NCBI GenBank assembly: GCA_964293155.1
Contig: CAXYYA010000001.1
Location: 75,993 to 139,992 of the forward strand
Length of the DNA stretch: 64,000 nt
Reading direction: 5' to 3'
From: JAQVEB01 sp028698105
GTDB lineage: Bacteria > Bacteroidota > Bacteroidia > Bacteroidales > Dysgonomonadaceae
Below the pieces are notes generated by a model. That model was not told the DNA's origin. It made no database searches and worked only from the letters and a program-made list of their open reading frames with translations. Below are positions 15,879 to 23,040 of this stretch, piece by piece. The position numbers were made by a program, and so were the translations under genes. Position 1 is the first letter of the stretch; each line of letters starts with the position of its first letter.

Positions 15879-16563
15879 TTTGCTGTGTGATTTTGTTAAA
15901 CTTGTTAAGCGCCCATTGCAACTGTTCGTCAATCGTCAGATGCGAGTTATCCAGTTCAAGGGCATCGTCCGCTTTTCTGAGCGGGCTTTCTGTTCGGTTG
16001 CTATCGCGGTGGTCGCGTTCTTTTACGTTCGCGAGTACATCTTCGTACGAAGGATTTTCGCCTTTGGCTTTCATTTCGTCGAAACGGCGTTGAGCGCGCA
16101 CTTCGGGGGAAGCTGTGAGGAATATCTTGAATTCCGCATCGGGAAACACTACTGTGCCGATATCGCGGCCATCCATCACCACGCCTTTTTCTTTGCCCAT
16201 TTCCTGTTGCTGACGCACCAATTCCTTACGCACAAATCCCAGCGTGCTCACGCGGCTGGCGCCGTTGGCTACTTCCAGCGTGCGAATCAGGTGTTCCACA
16301 TTCTGTCCGTTGAGGTATGTTTCCTGTTGGCCGAATTCGTTGGTTCTGAAGGATATCTTTATGCCGGAGATATGTTGTTTTAGCGCTGCTTCGTTGATTT
16401 CCGCGTTGTTCATCCAGCCGTTTTGCAGTGCGAACAGTGAAACAGCCCGATACATGGCTCCGCTGTCAATATATGTGTACCCTAATTCTTTGGCCAGGCC
16501 TTTGGCTATGGTGCTTTTACCGCACGACGAAAAACCGTCTATAGCAATATTTATTTTTTTCAT
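15871..16563 (-). CDS. cmk: Cytidylate kinase
   Basis: This 230-residue P-loop kinase converts (d)CMP to (d)CDP. Evidence is the Walker A AIDGFSSCGKSTIAKGLA (about residues 6-23), YIDSGAMYRAVSLFAL, VVMDGRDIGTVVFPDAEFKIFL and the ARAQRR-like EVRAQRRFDEMKAKGENPSYEDV lid segment. The ATG at 16563 gives the family N-terminus MKKINIAIDG; an upstream frame extension lacks family features. A TATCTTTG box lies at 16793-16786, about 220 bases upstream, without a good -33 partner. It overlaps ispH by 8 bases. Confidence 0.95.
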   Translation of the reverse strand: MKKINIAIDGFSSCGKSTIAKGLAKELGYTYIDSGAMYRAVSLFALQNGWMNNAEINEAALKQHISGIKISFRTNEFGQQETYLNGQNVEHLIRTLEVANGASRVSTLGFVRKELVRQQQEMGKEKGVVMDGRDIGTVVFPDAEFKIFLTASPEVRAQRRFDEMKAKGENPSYEDVLANVKERDHRDSNRTESPLRKADDALELDNSHLTIDEQLQWALNKFNKITQQNE

Positions 16564-16836
16564 CCGAAAAAATGATTCTCTTAAATAATTCATCTATATA
16601 ATTGTATTCACCAAAACGGTTATTCAATAGATATTCAGTTGATATTTGTTGCGGCGTTGCTGTTTTTAACGAAACAACGAATAACGCAAAGCAAATATCC
16701 ATTAAATAACGGTAAATCCAAATATCATTCAGCTATACGATGAAAAATGCTTCCAACTACTTGTCGTTGCATTTCTAAACAACCGCAAAGATAGAATGTT
16801 TTTCCGGGATTGGGGTTTAACAAATGTAAATGCTTT

Positions 16837-18174
16837 TTATGTATCGCCTTTCGATATGTCTTCAATAAGCGCCAAAACCCCTTCGTTGCGAAGAATGGTG
16901 AGTCCTAAGCGCTCTGTGGAAATACCATTGGAAAGGAGATAGGGATATACGGGCTTATCGTTTTTGATGGATGATTCAAAACAGTTGAAAACAATTCCCT
17001 TTTGATCACGAATTTTCTCGCCTACTTCCAGAATATGCGTTGAAATAAGGAAAATAGAACTTTTTACGTTGGAAAATCCCGAAATTACAAGCCTTGTTGC
17101 GTCGAACGCATCCTTTACGTTGGTTCCGCGAAAAAGCTCATCGAAGATAACCAACACGCGCTTCTTTTCTTTCAACTGCAACGTAATGTCCTTTAAGCGG
17201 CGCACCTCGCTATAATAATGGCTGAAACCTTTGAAAATATCGTCCGGTAAGTTTATGGTGGTGTAGAGACCGTTGTAAACCGACAAACGCATGTGTCCGG
17301 CCGGAACCGGAAAGCCCGCATGCGCCAGATATACGCAAACTCCGGTAGCCTTCAAAAATGTGGACTTGCCCGACATGTTGCTTCCCGTGAGAAAAAGCAA
17401 GTTATCGTCTTCTTTTATACCGATATTATTTCTAACGGGATTTTTTAGCAGCGGATGAAAAAGCTGCTTGATCTCCAAGAAAGGCTTTTGGGCATCTTCA
17501 AAAACGGGGAAACACATTGCATGCGCTTTTGCCGTTTTGGCAACCGATTGAAAGGCATCAAGCATGTATGTGTTGCGGAGTATGTTCCGCATAGCCGGAA
17601 GAAAGCTGCCTCTCAGCAGACTGTCGAACCGGTTAACGTTGCGAAATGAAATTTTTTGTTTTTTCTGAAAGATTGCTGCTGTTTGCCGGTTTTCTTTTAT
17701 CGCAATCAGTTCGTTTTTGAAGTTGACGAAAAAAAGCGGTAAATCCGTGTCGGGCAAATCGTCCAGCGCTTGCAGAAATGAGATCAGATGCACCTTGACG
17801 TATTCCACGCCGCGCGAAATAACGTAGTAATTGCTGTTCGATTTAACGCGATACGAAATTCCGTCCACATACGCATCAATAAAATGGTCTTTCAGCGGTT
17901 TAACGTTTTCGTTCAGATAAAATTCGATGAAATCGAGGTAATCCTTATCCAATGGAATTTCGATGTTATTGTCCGTCAAATAACGGAAGGTGCGTGCCCG
18001 CTCTTCGATCGCTTTCTTATCGTTCAACGGCGAATGCAGCATGGCATACAGTTCCTTGCTGCCGCCCTGCGTTGCGGTTTTGTCAAAGAATCCGAAAACG
18101 GATGAATCTTTTTTATATTGGGGGAAAATATCAAGATCGGAAAGCGTTTGTTTATCCGTACCAAAAGTAGTCAT
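16837..18174 (-). CDS. MutS-type ATPase without the mismatch-recognition domain
   Basis: This 445-residue protein has the MutS core and ATPase domains only. Residues 1-230 resemble the MutS lever/core region (FGFFDKTATQGGSKELYAMLHSPLND). The ATPase part has Walker A LTGSNMSGKSTFLK (about residue 285), Walker B VLVIFDELFRGTN (about residue 364) and the later STHILEV histidine. It lacks the N-terminal mismatch-binding domains of MutS and the Smr domain of MutS2, like several short MutS-family proteins of Bacteroidota whose role is unclear. I prefer the ATG at 18174 (MTTFGTDKQTL); an ATG 13 codons upstream is possible. Confidence 0.85.
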   Translation of the reverse strand: MTTFGTDKQTLSDLDIFPQYKKDSSVFGFFDKTATQGGSKELYAMLHSPLNDKKAIEERARTFRYLTDNNIEIPLDKDYLDFIEFYLNENVKPLKDHFIDAYVDGISYRVKSNSNYYVISRGVEYVKVHLISFLQALDDLPDTDLPLFFVNFKNELIAIKENRQTAAIFQKKQKISFRNVNRFDSLLRGSFLPAMRNILRNTYMLDAFQSVAKTAKAHAMCFPVFEDAQKPFLEIKQLFHPLLKNPVRNNIGIKEDDNLLFLTGSNMSGKSTFLKATGVCVYLAHAGFPVPAGHMRLSVYNGLYTTINLPDDIFKGFSHYYSEVRRLKDITLQLKEKKRVLVIFDELFRGTNVKDAFDATRLVISGFSNVKSSIFLISTHILEVGEKIRDQKGIVFNCFESSIKNDKPVYPYLLSNGISTERLGLTILRNEGVLALIEDISKGDT

Positions 18175-18351
18175 CAGTGTATATTTTTCAGATAATGGGT
18201 CAAATATACGCAATTAATTTTAATCTTGATCGCTACAGCTTGCACACTTCCACAAAGCGGGCCTATCAGCAGACAGAAAGCATCAATGAAAAGCAGGCGG
18301 CCGTTTAGAACAAGGCCTCGGGCTTTTTCAAAAATCACTCGAGGTTTTACC

Positions 18352-18371
18352 CAAAAGGCCGAAGCCTTTTG
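18352..18371. repeat. Hairpin with UUCG tetraloop downstream of the reductase gene
   Basis: On the minus strand CAAAAGGC, TTCG, GCCTTTTG forms a perfect 8-bp stem closed by the very stable C(UUCG)G loop. It lies about 95 bases after the stop of the flavoprotein gene at 18465. The surrounding 250 bases hold imperfect repeats of TTTTGCC/AAAAGGC-type words but no gene I can support. It may end or stabilise the transcript. Confidence 0.45.
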
Positions 18372-18464
18372 CCGAAAAGGCAGTGATCTTTTGCTTAGAA
18401 GGCTTAAACCCTTTTGTTCCCGCCTTTGCAAAGCGTACGTCGCGCAGCCGACAAAAAACAATTT

Positions 18465-19490
18465 CTATCCAAAAACCTCAATCGCTTTTCGTCCGAAGCG
18501 CGGTATGCGGAAAAGCAGCGCGCCTGTGCCGAAGATGAGCGAACGGAACGGGCCGGCGTCAATCATCAGTTTGATCAGTTTATCGTGTTTCTGCTTGGTT
18601 TGCAACACTTCGGGGATCTTAACCGGTACAAAATCGGGATTTAGGATGAGGCGAGCCACCTCTTCGCCCGATATCAGCGCCTGATAAATGCCCTCGCCCG
18701 TGAAGGAAGACAACAACCCTGCCGCATCGCCCGTGAGAAACACGTTCCCGAACCGATAACCCTGATAATCGGAATCCATCGGGAAGGCTTCGTACTTTCC
18801 TTCGGAAATATCAATATCGTGCTCGCGCAGCCATTTATGAAAATTGTCTTTCAATTTTCCTGCACTCAGCACCCAGGGCGCCGCGCCGCAACCAACGGAA
18901 ACGTAACCCTTATGCGGGAAGATCCACGCGTACCAGGCGGCAAAATATTTCGGTTGAAAGAATACCTCGAAATCGGTGTATTTGTCGGTAGGAATAAGGT
19001 ATTGAATGCCGTAGCCTTTGTTGGCCGACTTTATTCCCAAAAATCGTTTCACGATGGAGTTGCTGCCGTCGGCTCCCACGAGGTAGCGATAACCGATTTG
19101 CTCGCCGTTAACCGTAACGGTTTCTTTCGTAATTTCGGAAACGTGGGCGTTTGTGCGCACTTCGACGTTCGGAAAAGCTTTCAGCCTTTGCAATTGCCAT
19201 TGCCCGAATGCCGTGCGGTCTATGGTGAAGGCAAAATCGGTTTCAGACTTAATAGCGGATGTGAGGTTGTTAACGTGCAATTTCACGTTGTTGTACCGGA
19301 ATTCGATTAATTCTTCGGGCAGATTCAGGTAGGCCAGGTCTTTCCCCGTGAGCCCTCCGGCACACACTTTGGGGCCGATTACACTGTTTTTTTCCAGCAA
19401 CAGAACACTAAGCGAGGAACTGCCCAGCATTTCGGCACATTTTAAACCGCCGGGGCCTGCGCCGACAATTATCACATCGTACAACTGCAT
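18465..19490 (-). CDS. Geranylgeranyl-reductase-family FAD-dependent oxidoreductase
   Basis: This 341-residue flavoprotein has the Rossmann FAD motif at its start (YDVIIVGAGPGGLKCAEML), the KVCAGGLTGKD segment characteristic of the geranylgeranyl reductase family, the second FAD motif VGADGSNSIVKRFLG (about residue 151), the W-rich AAWYAWIFPHKGYVSVGCG block, and VFLTGDAAGLLSSFTGEGIYQAL (about residues 262-284, read in parts), which closes the FAD site. Family members reduce isoprenoid double bonds or act as other flavin oxidoreductases; the substrate here is unknown. The ATG at 19490 leaves a leader of only about 10 bases after a very good promoter. Confidence 0.88.
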   Translation of the reverse strand: MQLYDVIIVGAGPGGLKCAEMLGSSSLSVLLLEKNSVIGPKVCAGGLTGKDLAYLNLPEELIEFRYNNVKLHVNNLTSAIKSETDFAFTIDRTAFGQWQLQRLKAFPNVEVRTNAHVSEITKETVTVNGEQIGYRYLVGADGSNSIVKRFLGIKSANKGYGIQYLIPTDKYTDFEVFFQPKYFAAWYAWIFPHKGYVSVGCGAAPWVLSAGKLKDNFHKWLREHDIDISEGKYEAFPMDSDYQGYRFGNVFLTGDAAGLLSSFTGEGIYQALISGEEVARLILNPDFVPVKIPEVLQTKQKHDKLIKLMIDAGPFRSLIFGTGALLFRIPRFGRKAIEVFG

Positions 19491-19507
19491 ATCTTTGGAG
19501 TTTACGG

Positions 19508-19538
19508 CAAAGGTAAAATCTTCGGGCTGAATAACAAA
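19508..19538 (-). promoter_or_regulatory. Promoter of the geranylgeranyl-reductase-family gene
   Basis: The minus strand reads TTTG (19538-19535), 19 bases, TACCTTTG (19515-19508), a full match to both boxes. The TTTG is the end of the T-run of the nlpE-like gene's terminator. Confidence 0.7.
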
Positions 19539-19567
19539 AAAAGTGTGAGGTTTTCGCTCACACTTTT
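19535..19567 (-). terminator. Intrinsic terminator of the NlpE-like gene
   Basis: A perfect 11-bp stem (AAAAGTGTGAG with CTCACACTTTT) and 7-base loop is followed on the minus strand by a run of T ending in TTTG. It starts 27 bases after the stop at 19594. Confidence 0.85.
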
Positions 19568-19593
19568 GAATCAAAATCTAATATATGAATATA

Positions 19594-20277
19594 TTATTTT
19601 GCTTTTAATGCTATTTTCTTGTTGTTGATTGTTAGCGTACCCTTATCGCCATTAACAGATAATTTGGAATTTTCGCCTTCGTATTCAGCCGATTTTGCCG
19701 AAGCTGCGGTTTGAGTGAGTATCACGTTGAAATTTCCCGATTCCACGGTAGCGGTAGGAGGGGTGGGGTTTGTGTCAAAAAGAATGTTATATTCTTTTTC
19801 ATCATCACCTGTAAAGCTTTGTGGCGTGGGACCTTCGTTTACATCGGGTTCGGCTTCCAGTTGGGTTTTGGTAAGGATATAATCCTTTGCCAGTTCACCT
19901 TCTATCACTTTGTTGTCTGCATCAAGCGCAAACAATTGGTTTTCGCCTACTTTATACGTACTTTCTCCAAGCGTGATGATGGAGCCGGTTTCATCCCATG
20001 TAAAGCTGCCTTTTGTAGTTTCCGGCGTATCGTCAGATTCCTGATATTCAACGGTTTTTTCGTATGTGCCGTCTTCATTCAACGTAATCATTGTGTTAAT
20101 GCCGGGGCAAGAGGCACAAGGTAATACGCCGTAATAGCTGCCTGGCCAGTCAATAGCGTTTTGAGCGTTGTGCATATCTGCTGTTTCGCTTTCGTTATTT
20201 GCTTTTTTATTGTTCTTACAAGCTGTGAATGTAATGGCCAAAACTGCGATTAAAATCAATAATAGATTTTTTTTCAT
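19594..20277 (-). CDS. NlpE-like copper-resistance/stress lipoprotein
   Basis: This 227-residue protein has a lipoprotein signal (LLLILIAVLAITFTACKNN, Cys near residue 20). Residues about 42-130 match the NlpE N-terminal domain, including WPGSYYGVLPCASCPGINT with the CxxC pair and LNEDGTYEKTVEYQ. In enterobacteria NlpE senses surface or copper stress via Cpx; no Cpx genes are here, so the role is open. Residues 150-227 form a second beta-rich region (YNILFDTNPTPPTATVESG, SKLSVNGDKGTLTINNKKI). I start it at 20277; the frame continues upstream without signal-like features. It follows the DUF4298 gene by 14 bases. Confidence 0.85.
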   Translation of the reverse strand: MKKNLLLILIAVLAITFTACKNNKKANNESETADMHNAQNAIDWPGSYYGVLPCASCPGINTMITLNEDGTYEKTVEYQESDDTPETTKGSFTWDETGSIITLGESTYKVGENQLFALDADNKVIEGELAKDYILTKTQLEAEPDVNEGPTPQSFTGDDEKEYNILFDTNPTPPTATVESGNFNVILTQTAASAKSAEYEGENSKLSVNGDKGTLTINNKKIALKAK

Positions 20278-20291
20278 TGTTGGGTTTTGTT

Positions 20292-20564
20292 TTAAATTGA
20301 TTTTATAATTGTTTTTAAAAGGTTGATTTTTTCGTTGTATTGGTCGCTTAATACATTCCAAATACTATCCTGATCTATTACTCGCGAGTCTTTGCTACTA
20401 TCAGAATGCTTTTCGTAATCTTGCATGTATTGATTTTTGTAATAGTCGTCCAACGCTTTACGGTTGACTTCCATTTGTTTGAGTTCTTTGTGGAATTGCT
20501 TTATTTTTTTCAGATCCTGTTCGCACAGGATTAAAAGTTTTTCCGTTTCTTTAATTCTGTCCAT
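20292..20564 (-). CDS. DUF4298-type small protein
   Basis: This 90-residue protein is charged and probably helical: RIKETEKLLILCEQDLKKIK, then ALDDYYKNQYMQDYEKHSDS and an end with DSIWNVLSDQYNEKINLLKTI. The order of an N-terminal coiled-coil helix, a DYYxxxxMxDYE block and a (D/E)xIWxLLS-like end is what I recall for DUF4298 proteins, which have no known function. It begins 168 bases upstream of the pruA 3' region and leads into the NlpE-like gene with a 14-base gap. A TATCTTTG box lies at 20605-20598. Confidence 0.7.
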   Translation of the reverse strand: MDRIKETEKLLILCEQDLKKIKQFHKELKQMEVNRKALDDYYKNQYMQDYEKHSDSSKDSRVIDQDSIWNVLSDQYNEKINLLKTIIKSI

Positions 20565-20691
20565 AGCGGGTTAATAACTTAGTGGTTGTTTCGGCAACAA
20601 AGATAGGGATTAAAGGGGTATAAATGGAAGTAAAGGAAAATAAATTCAAAATCGTGGTTATTTTCCACAGGGTTGGAGAATACCTTGTGAA

Positions 20692-20722
20692 CTGAGGGCG
20701 TCGTTTAAAGCGACGCCCTCAG
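20692..20722. repeat. 12-bp perfect palindromic hairpin after pruA
   Basis: CTGAGGGCGTCG at 20692-20703 and CGACGCCCTCAG at 20711-20722 form a perfect stem with a 7-base loop, 10 bases after the pruA stop. It may act as a terminator though it lacks a clear T-run. A relative with the same GCGTCG...TTTAA...CGAC core lies at 40043-40073. Confidence 0.6.
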
Positions 20723-20732
20723 CAGTAAAAAC

Positions 20733-22364
20733 TTATTCCTCCAAAAAATTGGGATACATGTAATCCGTTGGTGTAACAAAATTTTCTTTGATGTTTTGCG
20801 GCGATACCCAGCGCAACAGGTTCATCACGGAACCCGCTTTATCGTTCGTGCCCGAACCGCGTCCGCCGCCAAACGGCTGCTGATCTACAACGGCCCCGGT
20901 TGGTTTGTCGTTAATATAGAAATTGCCGGCCGTGTGCGTAAGACGTTCCGTCATGCGCTCAATGCTTGCGCGATCATTGGAGAAAATGGCGCCCGTGAGG
21001 GCATAATCGGTCGTGGTGTCGAGCAAATCCATGGTTTCTTCCAGTTTTTTCGGATCATAGACGTAAACCGTGAAAATGGGGCCGAAAAGTTCTTCCCGCA
21101 TCGTGATGTAATCGGGTTTTTTTGCTTCGATAACCGTAGGTTCAATAAAGTATCCTTTGGATTTGTCGTATTTTCCGCCCATAATTACTTCGGCATCTTC
21201 CGATTTGTTGGCTTCGTCAATTACCTTCGATAGTTTGTTGAACGCTTCTTCGTCTATCACCGCATTCACGAAATTGCTGAAATCTTCCACAACGCCCATT
21301 TTAATGGATTCGAGGTCTTTTTCCACGTATTTTTTCACCTCTTTCCAAATGTTGGACGGGATGTATGCCCGGGAAGCGGCAGAGCATTTTTGTCCCTGAT
21401 ATTCAAACGCTCCGCGTGTGATGGCGGTGGCTACCTGTTTGGCATCGGCAGTAGCGTCGGCCAAAATATAATCTTTTCCGCCGGTTTCGCCCACGATACG
21501 CGGATACGATTTGTAAATCTCCATGTTGTTGGCGATGGTTTTCCACATGCTGTTGAACACGCCGGTGGAGCCGGTGAAATGCAGTCCGGCAAATTCGCGG
21601 TGATTGAAGATCACGTCGGCGGCATCGGGCCCCGAAGCAAATACGAGGTTGATCACACCGTCGGGCAAACCGGCTTCCATCAATATTTTCATGATCAGGC
21701 TGGCCGAGTAAACGGCCGTTTTAGACGGTTTCCAAACCACCGTGTTGCCCATGAGTGCAGGTGCACCGGGCAGATTTCCGGCAATGGATGTGAAGTTAAA
21801 GGGAGTGAGCGCGAAAACAAATCCTTCCAAAGGCCTCCAAACCAGTCGGTTCCACGTTGTGGGGGCAGAATTGGGCTGAATGGAATAAATTTCCATCATA
21901 TTTTTTACGTTGTAGCGATAGAAATCGGCTAATTCCGCTACGGCGTCAATTTCCGATTGAAAAGCGTTTTTCGACTGTCCGATCATGGTTACGGCATTCA
22001 TTTCGTAGCGATACGGGCCTGCAATTAAATCGGCAGCTTTCAGGAAAATGGCCGCGCGGCTCTCCCAACGCATCGCTTCCCAGGCGGGTTTGGCTTTTAA
22101 CGCAGCGTCGATAGCTTGTTGCACATGCGATTTATCGCCCTGATGATAATGACCGAGCAGGTGGCCGTGATCGTGCGGGGGGCGAATATCTTTCAGGTTT
22201 TTCGTGCGCACTTCTTTCCCTCCGATAATCATGGGGATATCCAATCCGCCTTTACTCAGTTCGGCTAATTTTTCTTTTAACGCAGTTCTTTCGGGTGATC
22301 CCGGAGCGTAGCTCTTAACGGGTTCGTTCTTAATTTCGGGTAGTTTATAAACTCCTTTTGGCAT
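20733..22364 (-). CDS. pruA: L-glutamate gamma-semialdehyde dehydrogenase (P5C dehydrogenase)
   Basis: This 543-residue aldehyde dehydrogenase oxidises glutamate 5-semialdehyde to glutamate with NAD+, the second step of proline breakdown. It starts MPKGVYKLPEIKNEPVKSYAPGSPER, as in single-domain P5C dehydrogenases. Signatures: FNFTSIAGNLPGAPALMGNTVVWKPS (read in parts, about 190-215), FTGSTGVFNSMWK, the catalytic base in VGETGGKDYIL, and the nucleophile cysteine in FEYQGQKCSAASRAYIP (about residue 320). Proline dehydrogenase lies 4 kb away on the other strand at 26476, with a receptor and a lipoprotein between, so the pathway is locally grouped. A TAAATTTG box at 22417-22410 may be its -7 element. 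Confidence 0.95.
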   Translation of the reverse strand: MPKGVYKLPEIKNEPVKSYAPGSPERTALKEKLAELSKGGLDIPMIIGGKEVRTKNLKDIRPPHDHGHLLGHYHQGDKSHVQQAIDAALKAKPAWEAMRWESRAAIFLKAADLIAGPYRYEMNAVTMIGQSKNAFQSEIDAVAELADFYRYNVKNMMEIYSIQPNSAPTTWNRLVWRPLEGFVFALTPFNFTSIAGNLPGAPALMGNTVVWKPSKTAVYSASLIMKILMEAGLPDGVINLVFASGPDAADVIFNHREFAGLHFTGSTGVFNSMWKTIANNMEIYKSYPRIVGETGGKDYILADATADAKQVATAITRGAFEYQGQKCSAASRAYIPSNIWKEVKKYVEKDLESIKMGVVEDFSNFVNAVIDEEAFNKLSKVIDEANKSEDAEVIMGGKYDKSKGYFIEPTVIEAKKPDYITMREELFGPIFTVYVYDPKKLEETMDLLDTTTDYALTGAIFSNDRASIERMTERLTHTAGNFYINDKPTGAVVDQQPFGGGRGSGTNDKAGSVMNLLRWVSPQNIKENFVTPTDYMYPNFLEE

Positions 22365-22773
22365 AGATGATGAATTTTTGATGTGGTTTGTAAAATTATT
22401 TAAGTGCTACAAATTTACGTATTTTATTTCAAAAAGAAGGAAATTTGGCGAAATAGCTTGATCGGAATTTTGTGGAACATGCAACACATTTATTTTGGAG
22501 CGAAAAATATACATCTTTTCTTTACTACTGATCCCATTTCGATGATTTTACCGTGTTTTATGGCTTTGAGGAGATAACTGATGAACACTTGGGGCAAAGG
22601 AGTTGGCATTGTTGCTATTCTCCATACTCAAGGAGCCGGTGTTTTCTCGCGAAATGTTGCTTTCGTTGGGTTTGTGGTTATAAATTCATTTCGTTTTCTC
22701 TCCCGACGCGGATGCTTAATTCATCTGCGGTTCCCGCAAAGCGGATGGATTGCGTTACGGAGGAAACGTACCA
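22365..22773. other. Intergenic region upstream of pruA
   Basis: No gene could be supported. A TAAATTTG -7-type box for pruA lies at 22417-22410. Short frames on the plus strand near 22553-22823 have no initiation context and no family look, and run into the MITE-like element. Confidence 0.5.
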
Positions 22774-22920
22774 AATGGGGCTGTCTCAAAAGTAGAATCT
22801 GCTATCAAATTGTCTCCCGATAACAATCGGGAGAATGGATCCGCCAACTGGCGGAGAAATGAAGAATCTATTTAGCATGACAAAATGAAACTACAGCGGT
22901 ACTTTTGAGATAGCCTCATT
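22774..22920. mobile_element. MITE-like element with 21-bp imperfect terminal inverted repeats
   Basis: The ends match as inverted repeats at 19 of 21 positions: the left end contains GGGGCTGTCTCAAAAGTA (22777-22794) and the right end is its near reverse complement TACTTTTGAGATAGCCTC (22900-22917). The 147-bp body has no coding potential and carries two internal palindromes, CTCCCGAT-AACA-ATCGGGAG (22814-22833) and TCCGCCA-AC-TGGCGGA (22840-22855). Ends of the GGCTGTCTCAAAA type resemble terminal repeats of some Bacteroidota insertion sequences. I could not define a target-site duplication. It sits in the gap between pruA and the receptor gene, only 120 bases before the latter. Confidence 0.6.
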
Positions 22921-23040
22921 ATTGATATTCTGCGCTGCACAACGGTTATTGCAAGGATGGCCATCTCCCTTTCCATGCTTCGGAAATAACGGTTGAACAA
23001 TTTTCGTCATATTTATGTTTTATAACCATTCTAAATAAAG

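Noticed and set aside
18174..18684. Open frames on both strands between the MutS-type gene and the flavoprotein gene
   Set aside because: They cover a short low-complexity region with repeats, overlap real genes in other frames and have no recognisable composition.
22553..22823. Two overlapping plus-strand open frames of about 80 codons before the TonB-dependent receptor
   Set aside because: They have no initiation signal or family look and run into the MITE-like element, so they are probably chance frames.
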